Assembly: GCA_038496675.1 (NCBI GenBank)
Contig: CM076649.1
Location: 15,185,019 to 15,249,018, forward strand
Reading direction: 5' to 3'
Length of the DNA: 64,000 nt
Origin: Rachycentron canadum
Taxonomy: Eukaryota > Chordata > Actinopteri > Carangiformes > Rachycentridae
Shown here one piece after another: positions 1 through 12,635 of this stretch. The notes under the pieces are model-generated. The model worked only from the letters and a program-made list of their open reading frames with translations. It had not been told where the DNA came from and made no database searches. Positions within the stretch are counted from its first letter, which is position 1; each line of letters opens with the position of its first letter. A program made the position numbers and the translations under genes.

Positions 1-3000
1 GAGCTGCCACATCTTAGCTATCTCTCTCCCCCAGATGTCTGTCAGCCACACTCAGCTGGAGGCCCTCCATTAATGTGCTGCAGAATAACATAGTCAGTGG
101 GTCTCCATGCTTGGAGACAGGAGCATCAAACTGAGCTTGTGAAGTGTTGGGTCTACCAGTGTGTGATGTTCCTGCAGATTTTTCAGCAATTCCCTGGATG
201 GAAATAACCAGCTTGAATCAAAGCAGCAGACATAATATTACGATATCACATAAGACAAGTTTTCATGAAAGTGATTGATCTGTTAATCATGTATGCGTGT
301 TAGCTGATGTGTGGATGGACATTGAAGGGCTTCTCAGAACCCTAACCCATCTATAAAGTGGAGAAGCATATGCATCGAAGGAGTTTGCAGCACTGCAGAG
401 GGAGGGGGCTTATGGAGGTGTTCTTGTATTCCTACAATGGAACACTAATGCTGACAAACCTCAACAGCATGGAGAGGTGACATCTGAGATGCTGGCTTCA
501 ATAGATCGCCCTGTTTTATTTCAGGCTTCGGTATCACACAGCATGGCTCAGTGCTTTGGGGAGCATGGAATTCATAACCCAAACAAAACCAAACACTGCA
601 CCTGGTAAACTCACAAACACTCACATGCCCACACACACAAACACTCATAAACACAGTGGCAAGGCCAGCAGAGGCTAGGAAAGTGCTTAGATGTGCATAT
701 GAGAGAGTGAGAGGGGGCAGATTCCTTCACAAGCCTCTGAGCACACGCTGTGTCACCTTCGTCACCAAAGGGGGACTGGGTCATGCTTTAAAACTTTTAG
801 CTGCTCCTCTCCCGCCTTTCATTCCCCTTAGAAACCCCCAGCACATCAGCACCCTCCTCGCCTGTGACCTCAAAGAAGCAGCAGGACACCTCTCATCCCC
901 TTCTCTCTGAAGGTGATATCTTCACATGGACAAGAAGATGTGCAGAGACAGACAGAGCTGTATTATCCAGGCTCTAAACCCCTGGAACACACCTAAAGTA
1001 AACATGATTGTAACACATAAAGCTCCAGGCACAGTATGAGAGATAAGGTGTCTTTTTTGAGTGTTTTCATGACTATCATCTCTGGATGCATGCTCACCAT
1101 CCCAGGACAAGCATGAAATATGCATGCAGGTGGGACGGTGGGAAATGTCAATAGAGAAATCAAAGCAATCAGGCAGGTGCTGAAGGGGATATTGGTGTGA
1201 TAAATCATGTTGTTCCTGATGGAGGTCAGAGAGGTGGGAGGAGGAGGAAGGAGGGTGGGGAAGACATTGTGGGAAGACGAGTGTGAATGCCAAAGTGTGG
1301 TCTACTCGGCCATACATCTCAGGAGTGGCTTAAAGACACACTTTATTCAAGGGTGCGATTCAGAGTGTGACTCTTGATGCAAAATCATATGTGACACTGT
1401 GACCTTCCAAAGGCCCCGTTCTCTCTGTGTGTTATTTCTTTGATTTAAGCCTCATGTTTCTGCCTCGCTGTCTCTTGGGAAATGATGACAGATACACCCA
1501 TGGGCTCAAGATTAGCTCAACAGGACATTATTGCCTCCATCAGAAAAGCTGCTACACTCCAAGATCATTGATGGATGATAGTTCTGAAAATGGGTTTCCA
1601 GGCGAAATGATATCCAAATGCATTTTTTAGTAGCGAGAATGTTTTCTGTTGTTGCTGTTTCTGCACACTGACACTTGATGATTAAACTTCTTGGTTTTCA
1701 TCACATAATATAGCTGGAAATAGCAGTTGCTTGTTTACCATACTGCCATTTCCCATTGCCAACTGAAGTATTACTTAAATAATGCAATGACCGCAAGCAG
1801 ATGTGAATGTCATCTCAATGGCTAATACCCACAGTTCAAACTCCCAAGGCAGCCAGCCCTTCCACCTTAAAGGCTGATGAATAACTAAGGCACAGTAGCA
1901 CACTCCATGTGGATGCATGAGGATGAGGGAAAGAGAAGGAGGGAGTTATCTAAGGCTCCATTAACCTTGTTTGTGTAGAGGCACCTCCACTATCCTAAGC
2001 CTACATCGCATGGGGAACCTCAGGGGACCCTCCACTAATTAACCTTGTGGAGACACCCTCGGTAGAGGGAGGCTGGGGCCAGAATAATAAGGAGGCCTTT
2101 GCCAGGCCATTAGCCGGAAGATTATCACATCCAACTTTCAAGTAGCTTTTTGACACAAAACCAATATTTGTCTGCACTGGCCTGGTCCGGGGTGTGACAC
2201 AGCTGAATTCTAAGTGACACGTGTGTTTCAGCCCCTCACAAAGCTCAGTCATCACACAGCATTTTTCTCTGCAGCCCTTTTATGAAGAGAAAATGTGTTT
2301 TTGTGCAACACCTGTGCATTATAAAGAATTATCTTTATCAGCCTATTACATTTTCCTTATTGTTTAACAGCACAGTTTGTGTTAAGAAAACATTGCATAG
2401 CATCTACAGCATGATTGATTACAGTCCAAGATGGGAGTAACAAACAAAAAAATCATTGTCACTGTCACACCTACAGACTATCTAGATTCAATAATTTTCC
2501 TGACCTGCAAGTCTGGAAAGTGAGAGGAAACCGGTGTGAACACAGGAACAGCATCTTTCCACAAACTGGGAAACAAACAAGAATATATTCCTGTGAGATG
2601 AGTGCAAATTTTATAGGTCTGGGTCTTTCAAACTTAATTTTTTACTCAAAATGAACAAATGCTTTTTTCAATGGCCTAATTTGCTTTCATTCCACTGTGG
2701 TATTATGTAAATTGCATTTTGCAAGTTGGGAAGAGTACATCTATAATATATATATAGCATATAGCATATAGCATCTGCATGTACACTAACTGCTATATAT
2801 ATATATATTCCTGTGTGATAAGTATTTTCGTCACAGAGAAAATCTGTGCAAATGAAAGACAATAGTGAAGTGTAATATTTTTTACAGTTCAAGATGTGGG
2901 CACTTTCTCACATCATACTGAGTGATATTTAACCCTTCCTTGGTTGTGAAGTCATCAATTGCAACTTAATAAGGTTTAAAGTATTTATGAATGAAACATT

Positions 3001-6000
3001 ATCCAGACTATGCATATCAAATAATCCTGTCCTTCTCTTAAAGGGCAGAGTTAAGAGATTATGACAAGAAATCTTGAGTCATGCAAATGAGGAGAAGAAA
3101 AAGAGGTGAAATATGTCCCTTGAAGATTTAAAAACTGTCAGCAGAAACATGCATGTCTTCAAGAACGTGAAAGTTAAGATGTTTGACTTGTTTTTATCCC
3201 AGACTGCTTGACATGCCGTTATTTGTGCCAGTATTTGTGTTATAAAAAATGCATACAAAGGTGAATGTGGCTATGTCTCACCAGGTATTTATTGGGACAT
3301 GCCATCACATAACTTGTTCCATGTGTGATCTGACTCAGGTTTTATCTTTTTCTTTACTTTCCCTCCCTACAGTGTGTTTTACCCTAACTTTATCTGCAAA
3401 ACACACTTGCACAATGTTTGGGTGGTTGCCACATCCCTATCTTGCATCCCTTCACTAAACTTTACGGCAGAATAGGAAAGTTTTGCTCTTCTACTAAGAG
3501 AAAATCGACAAAAAAATCAGAAAAATCCAAGACAGCACTTTGAGACTTCAAAAAAAGAAGGACACAATGCATTTGAATATCTTTTATAACTCCAGTATGC
3601 CATTTTTATTCAACTTCCACCCACAGGGAAAGAGATGTCATATCTGAAAGGTGACTGGCTGTTAGTCACTCTTCAATAGGGGCAGTGAGGAGGTGGTCAA
3701 GGCTAAAAGCTGTAAGAATTATCACCTCTTAACCTCTCATTGATTTGAACATATATTATTGTGTTATGCAGCACTGTGAATTCCTAGAGAAATGGTGTTG
3801 GAGTGACTTTGTACGGTGGAGCTGGGCGACAGCATGGTGCGGCTCAGAGACCTTCTGGGCTTCATGCATAATGCTCTTTGTGTTTCCTGGGAAGGATGGA
3901 CGAGTGACAGGGAGGACTGAGTCCCCTCCAGAATCTCAAATGGATTATGTTCACTTTCTCACTCTTCTCGCCGAGCTCTCTTTTATGCTATTCGCTGGAA
4001 ACAGCCGACATCATTGATGTGGCCTTTTCCTGTGTGTGTCATGAGAACAAAGGAATTGCACTTCCTTAGCATGCTATCGCTGTCTTTTTCTATCTCCCTT
4101 CCTCTGTTTATCTCCCCTTCTTTCTCTCTCTAGTCTGTCCTTCTACCTTTCTTTCATCTCTTGGATTTAATGATTTATTTTTCAAGAGTGTCTGACCTGT
4201 GCTCTACAAGGTCTTAAGTGTCACTTCAAAAGAGAGATCCATGTCAATTATTTCTATTGTAGACAGTGACATAGATAACATAAGACTATAAGATCTATAA
4301 GACTATAAGAACATTTCATGATTAATTTTCGCTGTTTTTCTTATAATCCCATTCATTTCTTTTCACGCTGCCAGTCAGATATATATAGATTTTTGATAAG
4401 CACCTCACCTTGAGCAGAAAAGGCGGCTGTCTTGGGGAAATTAAATGAACCTGACACATATAGCTATAACTTCCAAATTCATTAAAAAAAGCCTGGTTCC
4501 TATCACCGGGGTCAGACAATATTCCTACATTTCATTATGCTGTTTTTCATTACATAACAGCACATTGCCCATTAGCCCGTTGCACCCACATTTACAACTC
4601 CATGAATTATAAATCAGTTTCCTTTCATCACAGCTGGAACGTTCTCCCTGATGTGCAAATTACACTCAAGAAAACAACCACAGAGAAAGCACAGTTAGGC
4701 CACTTCAACACAGAATCCCAGCCTTCAGACCAGTATTGACAGACTACAAAAACTTAATTGTTGCATGGTTCTTTGGCCACAGCAACATTTCAGTGACTCT
4801 ACTTTGACAAATTCCCCATATGTCGGCATTGTACAGTGGATAGAAAATGCAAGACTCCGCAATCTGGTTTTAACATACTGTGCTTTGTTCTTTCATTGAC
4901 AGTCAGTTGGAGCTAATAGATAACTGCAGCCCCTAACGTTGCCCTGGAGGTGGCCCTCAAGGCAGAGGACGTATTAACAATAAATGTATACTCATAGCAC
5001 TGCCCCATCCTTACAATGTCTCAAAGCCTGAGACTCCCTGTAGTACTTTATAATGCTCTCAGATATCCAGGTCAGACACCAGCTATATTCACACTCTATA
5101 CAAATCCACCAGCAGAGATTAGTGCAACATAAATCAGAGAAGCAAAAGACGAATGGGCCCCTGGCGTAATGCAAAGGCGATTATGAACTCAGATGTGCAC
5201 TCTTTTCAATAAAAACATGAAATATGGCTTCAGGAGAATTGAAAGACACTTACAAGAACATTAACAACCTCTCTGAGGTTAGGGCACAGTTACAAGACCA
5301 GTTCTGATTCAGCCTACTGTTGTGTCAAATTCAGATTTTTAAAATCACCTGGAAAGTGTCATAAGAAAATCTTGCATCATTTTATTCCAATGACCATGTG
5401 GCGACAATAAGATAAATGAGAGTTTTATTTTTATTTATTTTTTTTAAGATTTTCATTTATTGAACTGCATTTAGGCATTTAAAAATAAACTGAATTGATT
5501 TTATGTATTACAGAAGCAGCTACTTCCCAACCTAACAGCCCGAACATAAATTTCTCCTTATGTGTGAAAAGAATGGACTATCTGATATTAAGAAAACATG
5601 AGCCTGTGAGAATATTGACAGAGCAAGGTTTTACTGTTCATGTTCACACAAATACACAGGCCACACACTGAAAATAAGTACACACTAAAAATAGAGGAAC
5701 AGGTGGGATAGATTTTATTCTGAAAACCACATTTATCATGATGCATCATAGCAAGCACAAATAATGGGTCTTCAGACTAAGACACACATGCTTTTATCCA
5801 CAGTATAGGTACAAAGGAGCTCTGATAGTACGCATTTGTACCATTTCATTCTGAACAAAAAGTATATTTATTGTACAGTTAGACAGCAAATGGATCAGGG
5901 AACCAAAATGCTGCAGGTGAACAAAGCACTCCACCACCACCACAAAGACCTGAGTTCTACGTCAAACTGCAGTGCTTAGGTTGACTCCATCAAACACACA

Positions 6001-6370
6001 TCAGTTGGTTGGAGATCAGTGAGGAATTATGGTCACATTGCTGAGTTAACCCTTACTGATGGCTCTGGATGCATTGATTTTTTTTTTTTTCCAATGCCAA
6101 TATTGTATTATACTTTGTACATTATCTGTCAACAATCACAGGCCGACGCCTGTCAAGTTGAACTTATAGGGAAAGATTGTGGTTATATTGTGGACAAATA
6201 AACAAATTTGTTTCAATATGGTTGGTCTTAGGCATCTGGGAAGGATTAGAGAAAGTTTGGTCAGATTTGTGTTGTATTGGTGCAGAAAAAAAAACAAATA
6301 AATGCAACATATTAAACATGTTGTTTCACTATAGCGTAATGTGACACATCTAGTTTAAAGGACCATATTG
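1..6370. other. Non-coding, no gene recognised
   Basis: All six frames are broken into short open stretches without family motifs. The interval holds small AT-rich tracts (three tandem ATAGCAT units near 2753-2774), a pyrimidine-rich run at about 4080-4165 and a run of T near 6078-6091. The part around 1930-2250 is more balanced in base composition and carries a TAATTAA-type homeodomain core, so it could be a regulatory element, but nothing proves this. No recognisable mobile element was seen. Confidence 0.6.
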
Positions 6371-6667
6371 GGCTCTGTGGCACAGTGCTGCAATGTTTAG
6401 GACTGCAGCTGCACAGAAGGAAGGTTCTGTGTTTGAACTGGCTGGCTGGAGCCTTTCTGTGTGGAGTTTGCATGTTCTCCCTGTGGCTGCAAGGGTTCCC
6501 ACCGGGTACTAGGCTTCCTCGCACAGTCCAAAGACATGCATGATGGGTGTTCTCCATATGTCAACCCTGTGGTAGTGGTGACGTGGCCAGTGTACCCCAC
6601 CCTCATAATGGCAGCTCCAGTCCTCCCATGGCCCTGTAAGGTTAAGTGGTATAGATATTGGATGGAT
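6371..6667 (+). mobile_element. tRNA-like teleost SINE, copy 1
   Basis: This is a nearly complete member of a widespread teleost short interspersed repeat. It opens with a Pol III A-box-like stretch (GTGGCACAGTG) and a B-box-like stretch (GTTTGAACTGG, about 6431-6441). The body follows, with the family phrases GTGTGGAGTTTGCATGTTCT and CACAGTCCAAAGACATGCAT. The end is the typical AAGTGGTATAGAT...GGATGGAT. Two further copies lie at 7697-7990 and 59884-60075. Such elements are copied by a LINE reverse transcriptase and encode nothing; the open frames crossing this interval are by-products. I recognise the family from memory and do not give a database name. Confidence 0.85.
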
Positions 6668-7348
6668 CTTTGGTCCCTTGATGAACATAATTATTATTTT
6701 GGGGTGCCGATGATAGGGTTATAAAACTCACTAGCTGGAAAGGCTACCACACGTAAAGTTATTCCAGCAACCAATTTTTGTTTTTCAAAAGATACAATTC
6801 TGCTGTATTTTTTCAGTGAATTATCCAATCCCTGATTTATATAAATGGACCCTTTGTATTAAATAACTATGTCAGATTTGCCACCATTCAGCTTTTCACA
6901 GCCAAGCATACAATCTCTATCTTATCCGTGGCACAGGGCGAGATGGGTACTGATGTGTGCTCACAGAATCTCATCAGACACGCCGTTCCACCTCAGCTCT
7001 GCTTGTCTCTCCTTTAGTATTGCTCAGATTGGTCCTTTAAATTGGATTCCAGTGCAGTTCTTTCATTTTCATGCTGTTTTGTGTTTGTGCACCCTCCGCT
7101 CCCCCTCAAACTCGTGCTCCACCTCAGTCTATCTGCCTCAATTTTTCAGCTTTTTCTGTTTGTGCAAACTCAGCTTTCGTTACACTGAAAGGCTGACATT
7201 TCATGAGACTGAGCTATTGTAAGACATTGCCAAGAAGTTCAGATGACATTACAACAGAACAAATTGTCTACTATTGTGTGGGATACTGTAGAGATTTTTT
7301 TTTTCATGAGCAGTGAGTGCATAATTCTTGCACTACAATAGGTGATCA
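6668..7348. other. Non-coding spacer between SINE and retroviral LTR
   Basis: The interval contains an open frame of 117 codons (6869-7222) rich in Phe, Ser, Leu and Cys, as expected from a pyrimidine-rich strand. It has no domain motif and no convincing splice context. Nothing else is recognised. Confidence 0.5.
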
Positions 7349-7540
7349 TGACAACTGATGAACAAAATATCTGTCTGGTCAGTTTCTGTTGACTTAAATC
7401 AATGTATTTATTCTGGGCCCAGGAAACAACTCCACACAAGAGAAACAACATAACTATTCCTTCCCACACCAGCTGTTTATACCAAACTGCAATGAGGACA
7501 AGGTCATAATTAGCGCTTACGAAGCACAGTTTAATAAGCA
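7349..7540 (-). repeat. Putative 3' LTR of the endogenous retrovirus
   Basis: This segment is similar to 12636-12845 along its whole length. A 17-base block (7401-7417) and a 30-base block (7479-7508) are identical in both. Read on the minus strand, a TATA-like GGTATAAA (7476-7483) is followed about 65 bases later by AATAAA (7407-7412), the usual U3-R order of a retroviral LTR. The aligned outer ends are TG and CA. It lies downstream of pol in the minus-strand sense, so it would be the 3' LTR. A plain dispersed repeat remains possible. Confidence 0.55.
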
Positions 7541-7696
7541 TTTCTCAGACCTGGAGACACGACGAGCTTCATGACTGGACAGTCTGAAGTCTGTGGTAAA
7601 GATTCCAAATGCTGTACAAAGGAAAATTCTAGTGGAGCCCCCCCGTTTATTGATCATGAGATCAAAGCTATGCATCACATAGTCTATGAGTTCCAT

Positions 7697-7990
7697 GGAG
7701 CATCAGTGGCCATATTCAGCAGTAGAAGACCTTTCTGTCTGGAGTTTGGATTTTCTCTCTGTGCCTGTATGGGTTCCCTCTGGATACTCCAGCTTACTCC
7801 CACAGTCCAAAGACATGTGCGTCTAGGTTAATTGATGTATCTAAATTGCCTGTAGGCATGAGTGTGAGCATGAATGGTTGTCTCCATGTTGGCCCAACAA
7901 TAGACTGCAGACAGTCCACCATCACCACCACCACCTCCCCTGCCCTCTGCTGGTGCAAACTGCAAGAAGAGAAGAAGAAGGATAAACCCC
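7697..7990 (+). mobile_element. tRNA-like teleost SINE, copy 2 (decayed)
   Basis: The copy shares the body phrases of the family: GGAGTTTGGATTTTCTCTCT, then CTCCCACAGTCCAAAGACAT and CTAAATTGCCTGTAGGCATG. A GTTGGCCCAACAATAGACTG segment follows, and a degenerate GGATAAAC end. The tRNA-like head is badly decayed, so the start is approximate. Unlike copy 1 it keeps the central part with the TCTAAATTGCC phrase. It lies within the proposed retroviral outline, so it inserted after the provirus if that outline is right. Confidence 0.75.
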
Positions 7991-8787
7991 TAAATGTGAC
8001 TAAAAGCCTCTAAATGCAATGTCTTAAGTCACATAAACATAAGTCAAATTACTTGAATGGGTAGATACACTGATAAAGCACGATTAGAGCATATTTTTTC
8101 AAATCGCAAACATTCCATTATCATTCATTAGCTGACTTCAAAAGATAAATGAAAGAAAACCAAGCAGAACAGCATCCACAGTCTTATAGTCATGTACAAA
8201 TATTTCAGTTGATTGGAATTAATTCTTTCAAGTAAAATGAACTGATATTGTAAATACACAATCCAAAACCCTTTTATGAACCATAAGATGTGGAAGTACC
8301 AATGAAAATCTACTAGCTCACAAGAAATAGAAGGAGTTTGCTTGGAGGAAGCTGATAACTCTTGGGATAATTATTTCCTGGTGAGGTTCTTTTTGACAAC
8401 CACCAGCAGTATATTGAATGGTTTCTCTTGTTTGGATCCTTTTGGCACCTTGTTGTATGGGTCAGTTCTGCTTTTCCTTCCACTTTTGTGGTAGTACTTG
8501 TAGTCAGCAGCAATGACACATCCATCCATCCATAGGACAAACTTGCTTACTACTTCAACTATTGTTTTACCACAAGTTTATGACCATCAACATGGGATAT
8601 TATTAAGTGAGACAAATGACAAAAAAAATCAAACAAACAAAAAAAACCAAAACTGATTGAACAAGGTTGAAAGGACAAACACTTTAGTACCATAGAGGAT
8701 GGGGTAAGCATCACTGGCTTTTAACAGAATAGACATCAGAGCTAAATGTTAGATTTGTTTGGCAGATGATGATGAACCCTGCAGAGT
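7991..8787. other. Unrecognised segment left of the pol remnant
   Basis: In the minus-strand retroviral order, integrase and envelope sequence would be expected here. A minus-strand open frame at 8313-8540 (75 codons) is rich in Thr, Lys and Ser but shows neither the HHCC nor the DDE signature of an integrase, nor an envelope motif. The region is very decayed, replaced, or unrelated. Confidence 0.4.
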
Positions 8788-10415
8788 TTCCACAGTGCAG
8801 CAAAATCATTGACTACACCAAAAGCATAGCTTGATGAATGGTGGCAGACCGGCCCTCAGCCAAAATATAGGCTTGTGTCAGGGCATACAACTCAGCTTGT
8901 TGAGCAGATGTCCCAGGAGGCAGAGCATGTGCCTCCAGAACACCTGTTTCAATGGTGACAGCATAACCTGGACGGTACTGAGTATCCGTCTTTTCAACAA
9001 ATCACACTGGGGTTGCTGTTTCAACCATAGCTTCTCAATCATATAGACCTAACTCATCATCTGATTCAATTGTATAAACATTAATGGATTAAAGTGGATC
9101 CCCATGAACAAAAATATTAGAGCTAGACCGTGTGTGCTCACCGGGTAGCCTGATCTACAAACAGCTGTCACATGCTGGGTGTTCAGAATATGCTAAACAA
9201 AATAAAGAGCAAAACTTTACACATTGTCCAACACAATGGGGGCTGGCTTTTTAATTAAGCTGCTGTAGCAGCAACAGCTTTCAAACAAGCTGGCATCCCC
9301 TGAAGAATAAAAAGCCACAGGGTGGTGATGAGAGCCATGTTTCTGAACCAAAATGCCAGCAGTGAAGCCATCCCTCTCATGCAGCTACAGGTAAAAAGGC
9401 AACTTATAGTCTGCCAAGCCCAAGGCTGGTGTTAATGTAAGAGCAGCCTTCAAGTCTCACAGTGCAGCTGTCATATGTTCAGTTCATTGAATCAAGCCAG
9501 GTGCAGAGTTAAGTGTGGCAGCATGAAAGATGGTGTCCTCTGCAGTATATTTGTGAATCCAGTGTTGACAATAATCAGTCATGTCCAAAAAAGAGCACTG
9601 TTCCTGTTGTACATGGGGTACACTTGGCCAGCAGTGGTCTTTGACCTTGTTTGACCATTGCATTTCCACAAGAGATCACAGACTAATCAAGACTCTCCCT
9701 ACGGCTGTGGCATATTTTGCCATCAATTTGCGGAATTTCTGGACACTTGTCTGCCAAACGTGTTGCTGACCCTCAAAGGAGAAAGCAAAGAGATACTGGC
9801 ATTCAGAATATAATGAGATGAAAAGATGGTTGAACACAAGTCCACCACTGTATCAAATGTAGAATTGAGTGGTAAAGAGGCCAATGTGGAATTAACATCA
9901 GACACAATGGGTGTTGTAGGAACAATAATAGCATTAATTGCTTTGAAGATCTCTCACAAAGCAGTATTCTCTAGGTCAGTTGATATCAGGGATCAGTGAA
10001 ATAGGTGTATAAGAGCTTAAGACTTTTCTGTCTGCCTCTGCATTTTGACTAAGTTAAACTAAAAAAAATGGGTTATGTTTTCTCTATGTTTCATTCTATC
10101 CTTTTAAATCCTGTTTAAATCTGTCTTTTATATTGTGTCTCTTTTCTTAAAGTCTTTTGTGTTGTATAATTCACCACTTTGAATTGCCTTGTTGTTAAAA
10201 GGCGCAATACAAATAAACTCACCTTGCTTAGTAAAGGGGCTTGAAGCTGGAGCTAAAACACCCTGCTCATGAAAAGAATCAGTCTAGGGAATCAGTGACA
10301 GTATTAATACCTTTAATGGCTCCTTGTGATAAATTATTTTGTCGAATTTGTGGCAACAATGTTTTTTGCAATGGCTGCTAAATACTGATGTGTTGGACCA
10401 GTGTATACTGTTCAA
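8788..10415 (-). pseudogene. Endogenous retroviral pol remnant (RT and RNase H)
   Basis: Read on the minus strand, the segment keeps pieces of a retroviral polymerase in the right order. At about 10245-10400 is the stretch before the RT palm, with QGVLAPASSPFTK-like residues. At about 9828-9985 is the N-terminal RT, with a VVDLCS motif (9830-9850). At about 9552-9588 is the connection region, FLDMTDYC..WI. At about 9300-9460 is a LADYKLPFYL...HERDGF-like block. At 8883-8923 is RNase H (PPGTSAQQAELYAL), and at 8788-8826 is FGVVNDF..LWK. The spacing of VDLCS and FLDMTDYC, about 80 codons, is too short and the YxDD active-site block is not visible. The TDSRY part of RNase H is also missing. Stops, frameshifts and a LINE insertion break the frame. 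The motifs resemble gamma- or epsilon-retrovirus-like fish elements. Confidence 0.8.
10010..10245 (+). mobile_element. 3' tail of a non-LTR retrotransposon inserted in retroviral pol
   Basis: The plus strand shows the typical 3' end of a teleost LINE: a T-rich region, then TTGTATAATTCACCACTTTG, and a final GCAATACAAATAAACTCACC followed by TTG. Retroviral pol coding sequence resumes on both sides (minus-strand FTK residues at about 10246 and RT residues at about 9985). This shows the LINE tail was inserted into the retroviral copy and truncated at its 5' end, as usual for target-primed reverse transcription. The left boundary is uncertain by some 20 bases. Confidence 0.6.
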
Positions 10416-12635
10416 TTCTTAGTCTAAGGCTTTTTCTCTCTCTCTAACTTTCTCTGTGTGTTTCTGTGTGTACATCAAAACAAAAGCAACTTCACTGTCA
10501 TACAGATAGCTTGTAAGACTGGAACTAATTTTTGCCAAAATTTGACCGCTCTACATCATCATCAGGGAAGACGTGATCCGACTGAGCCGGCCACCAATAT
10601 ACAGCAGGTTTTTTTTTTTTTACAACACAACTGAGTGTCTTCAAACAATTTTTCATCAAGTGTACAGTTCACTCAGTGCACATAAAGCATTTCTACCCAA
10701 CAGCCTCATAGGAGCGTGGGAAGAAATAAAAAACTGTTCTGAATGAGACTGTTGATAAAGTTGCCCCACAGTCATTCAGTATAAATATTCTCTTCTCATT
10801 AACAACAACATCTCATCTCTGGCCCAGTGCATCAATGTGCCGCATTTATATTTATCTCTTCTTTTTTCTTTGTGTATGTGTTGCCTTGCAGCCTGATAGG
10901 ACGAAGGTCGTCTGACAGGCTGCTTCAGTTGTTCCCTTCCCTCTCCTGCAGACTGAGCTGTTATAAGATAGGTAGGGTTTCTTTCCTTTTTCTTTTCTGT
11001 CTGTTTTTTTTCCATCTTATTCATGACATGTTTTAGCAAATACACGTGTCGTGTGTGTGTGTCTGACCTGTACTGTCTGTACACTATATACAAGAAGACC
11101 TGAAAGAATTAGTTGATCAAATTAATGACAATTATTTTGATAACTGTCATTGTTGTTATTGTTCCTGTTCTCATGTGAGAATATCATGCTTTTCTTTTTT
11201 AATCAATTGAATAGATTTTAAATAATTTTAAGGCTTGGACTGTTGGTTTTACACAAAAAACACAACATAGTCAAAGTGTCACTTTGGACTGCCTGTTTAC
11301 ACGTTTTTTGGGAGCCGCCTGGGAGGTTGTTCTGGACCAATGCCAGATATTCAGATTTCACCAAACTGAAACAATTAACTTTATTTTATTATTAACTGTT
11401 TAGTGAGGCTGTGATTCAGCTTCAGCCTAGACTGGATAGTTTTTCTTTATCAGCTCTGTTTTCATCTGCAAGTAGCCTAAAGGCAGAGGTCCAGCATGAC
11501 TTTATGCATTTTCTGAATTCCTGAGCACAAAGCCTTATCTCACTTTTTTCATTCCTTTAAAAGACCTCAACAAGGAAAATGGATTCTCTTGACTGAACTG
11601 TACAATATGATTTAAATCAATAACATTATTAATAAATAGCTATTGTTCCAATATTGATATGTATCTCCATAAAAATACAAAAGTATCACATTTAAACTTC
11701 TTAGTCAAAAATATGTTATTGCTGCCAACAGAGTCAAAACCACAGTAGTCTAACCATACAACTCCAAGTGCAACTGGGCTTGAGGTTGAAACAAAAACAA
11801 AACTACAGCAGAACAGTCTCCCGTGTGTAACCCACACATGATACTTTCCAAACCTGTTATTTCAGGGTTAACATAATATCATTTTAAAAATCACTTAACA
11901 CAATGCACTGGTTTTAAACATTCATTAGGAAATCATCAGCAGTATGGCAAACAATTTCTGCTAATTCTCCTCCAGTTCCAGGCTCATTTGGCGCAGATTA
12001 ATTACATCCATAAACCCACACATGCAGAGACCTCTCACTGATAATGTGCTCTTAAACTGCCAACATATCATTTCCCACACTACAAAGCCAGAAAATAGGG
12101 TCACATCATGACAAAATATAAAGCTCATCATCACCACAGAGGACACATCAGCTAATTCAACAGACACACCCACACACCACTCTCTCTGTCTTTCTCTCTG
12201 ACTCTTTGGTGTGGGTGCTTTGATATTTTGGACCCTTTAAATTCTTTCTGCTCTGATTCCCTTTGATCGGCCAGACCTGACTTACAGATCTGCAGCGACG
12301 GGTGACAACTGGAAAATGATACGTGTTATATGCCACAGATGTACTCCTGTTAGCTGAAAATGTATTTGATCCTGGCAGCATCAGTTAAAAAAATAATAAT
12401 AAATACATTCACTGCAAGTGGAGACTTTCAAGAGTTACTTAAATTTGTGAGTTCACTAAATGTGGCATTTTCCTCCCCCAGCCAGTCTCTCTTGGACTCG
12501 GCTCTGTGTAACTAATCTGTAATATACCAGAGGTGGAGTCAAGTGTATATTATGACACATTACTCAAATAATACAATTTTCCTTTTCTGATAACCACACT
12601 GGTTAAGACAAGTGCGGATTTTTTTGGTCCTCCAT
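10416..12635. other. Unrecognised interior, expected position of gag
   Basis: If the two LTR-like repeats are a pair, gag and protease should be encoded on the minus strand here. No matrix, capsid, CCHC zinc-knuckle or DSG/DTG protease motif was found in the open stretches (for example 10776-11093 or 11640-11837). The interval includes a pyrimidine-rich stretch at 10435-10475, a T run at 10609-10621 and a short GT run at 11049-11063. Either gag decayed past recognition or other DNA replaced it. Confidence 0.4.

Noticed and set aside
6371..6441. Possible tRNA gene from A-box and B-box-like sequences
   Set aside because: The sequence does not fold as a cloverleaf and continues into the SINE body.
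6312..6724. Open frames on both strands around 6312-6724
   Set aside because: They lie on SINE copy 1, which does not encode protein.
10880..10985. Two acceptor-like TTGCCTTGCAG and CTCTCCTGCAG signals followed by ATAGGTAGGG
   Set aside because: The enclosed segments are very short, contain stops, and have no partner exons; such signals occur by chance in pyrimidine-rich DNA.
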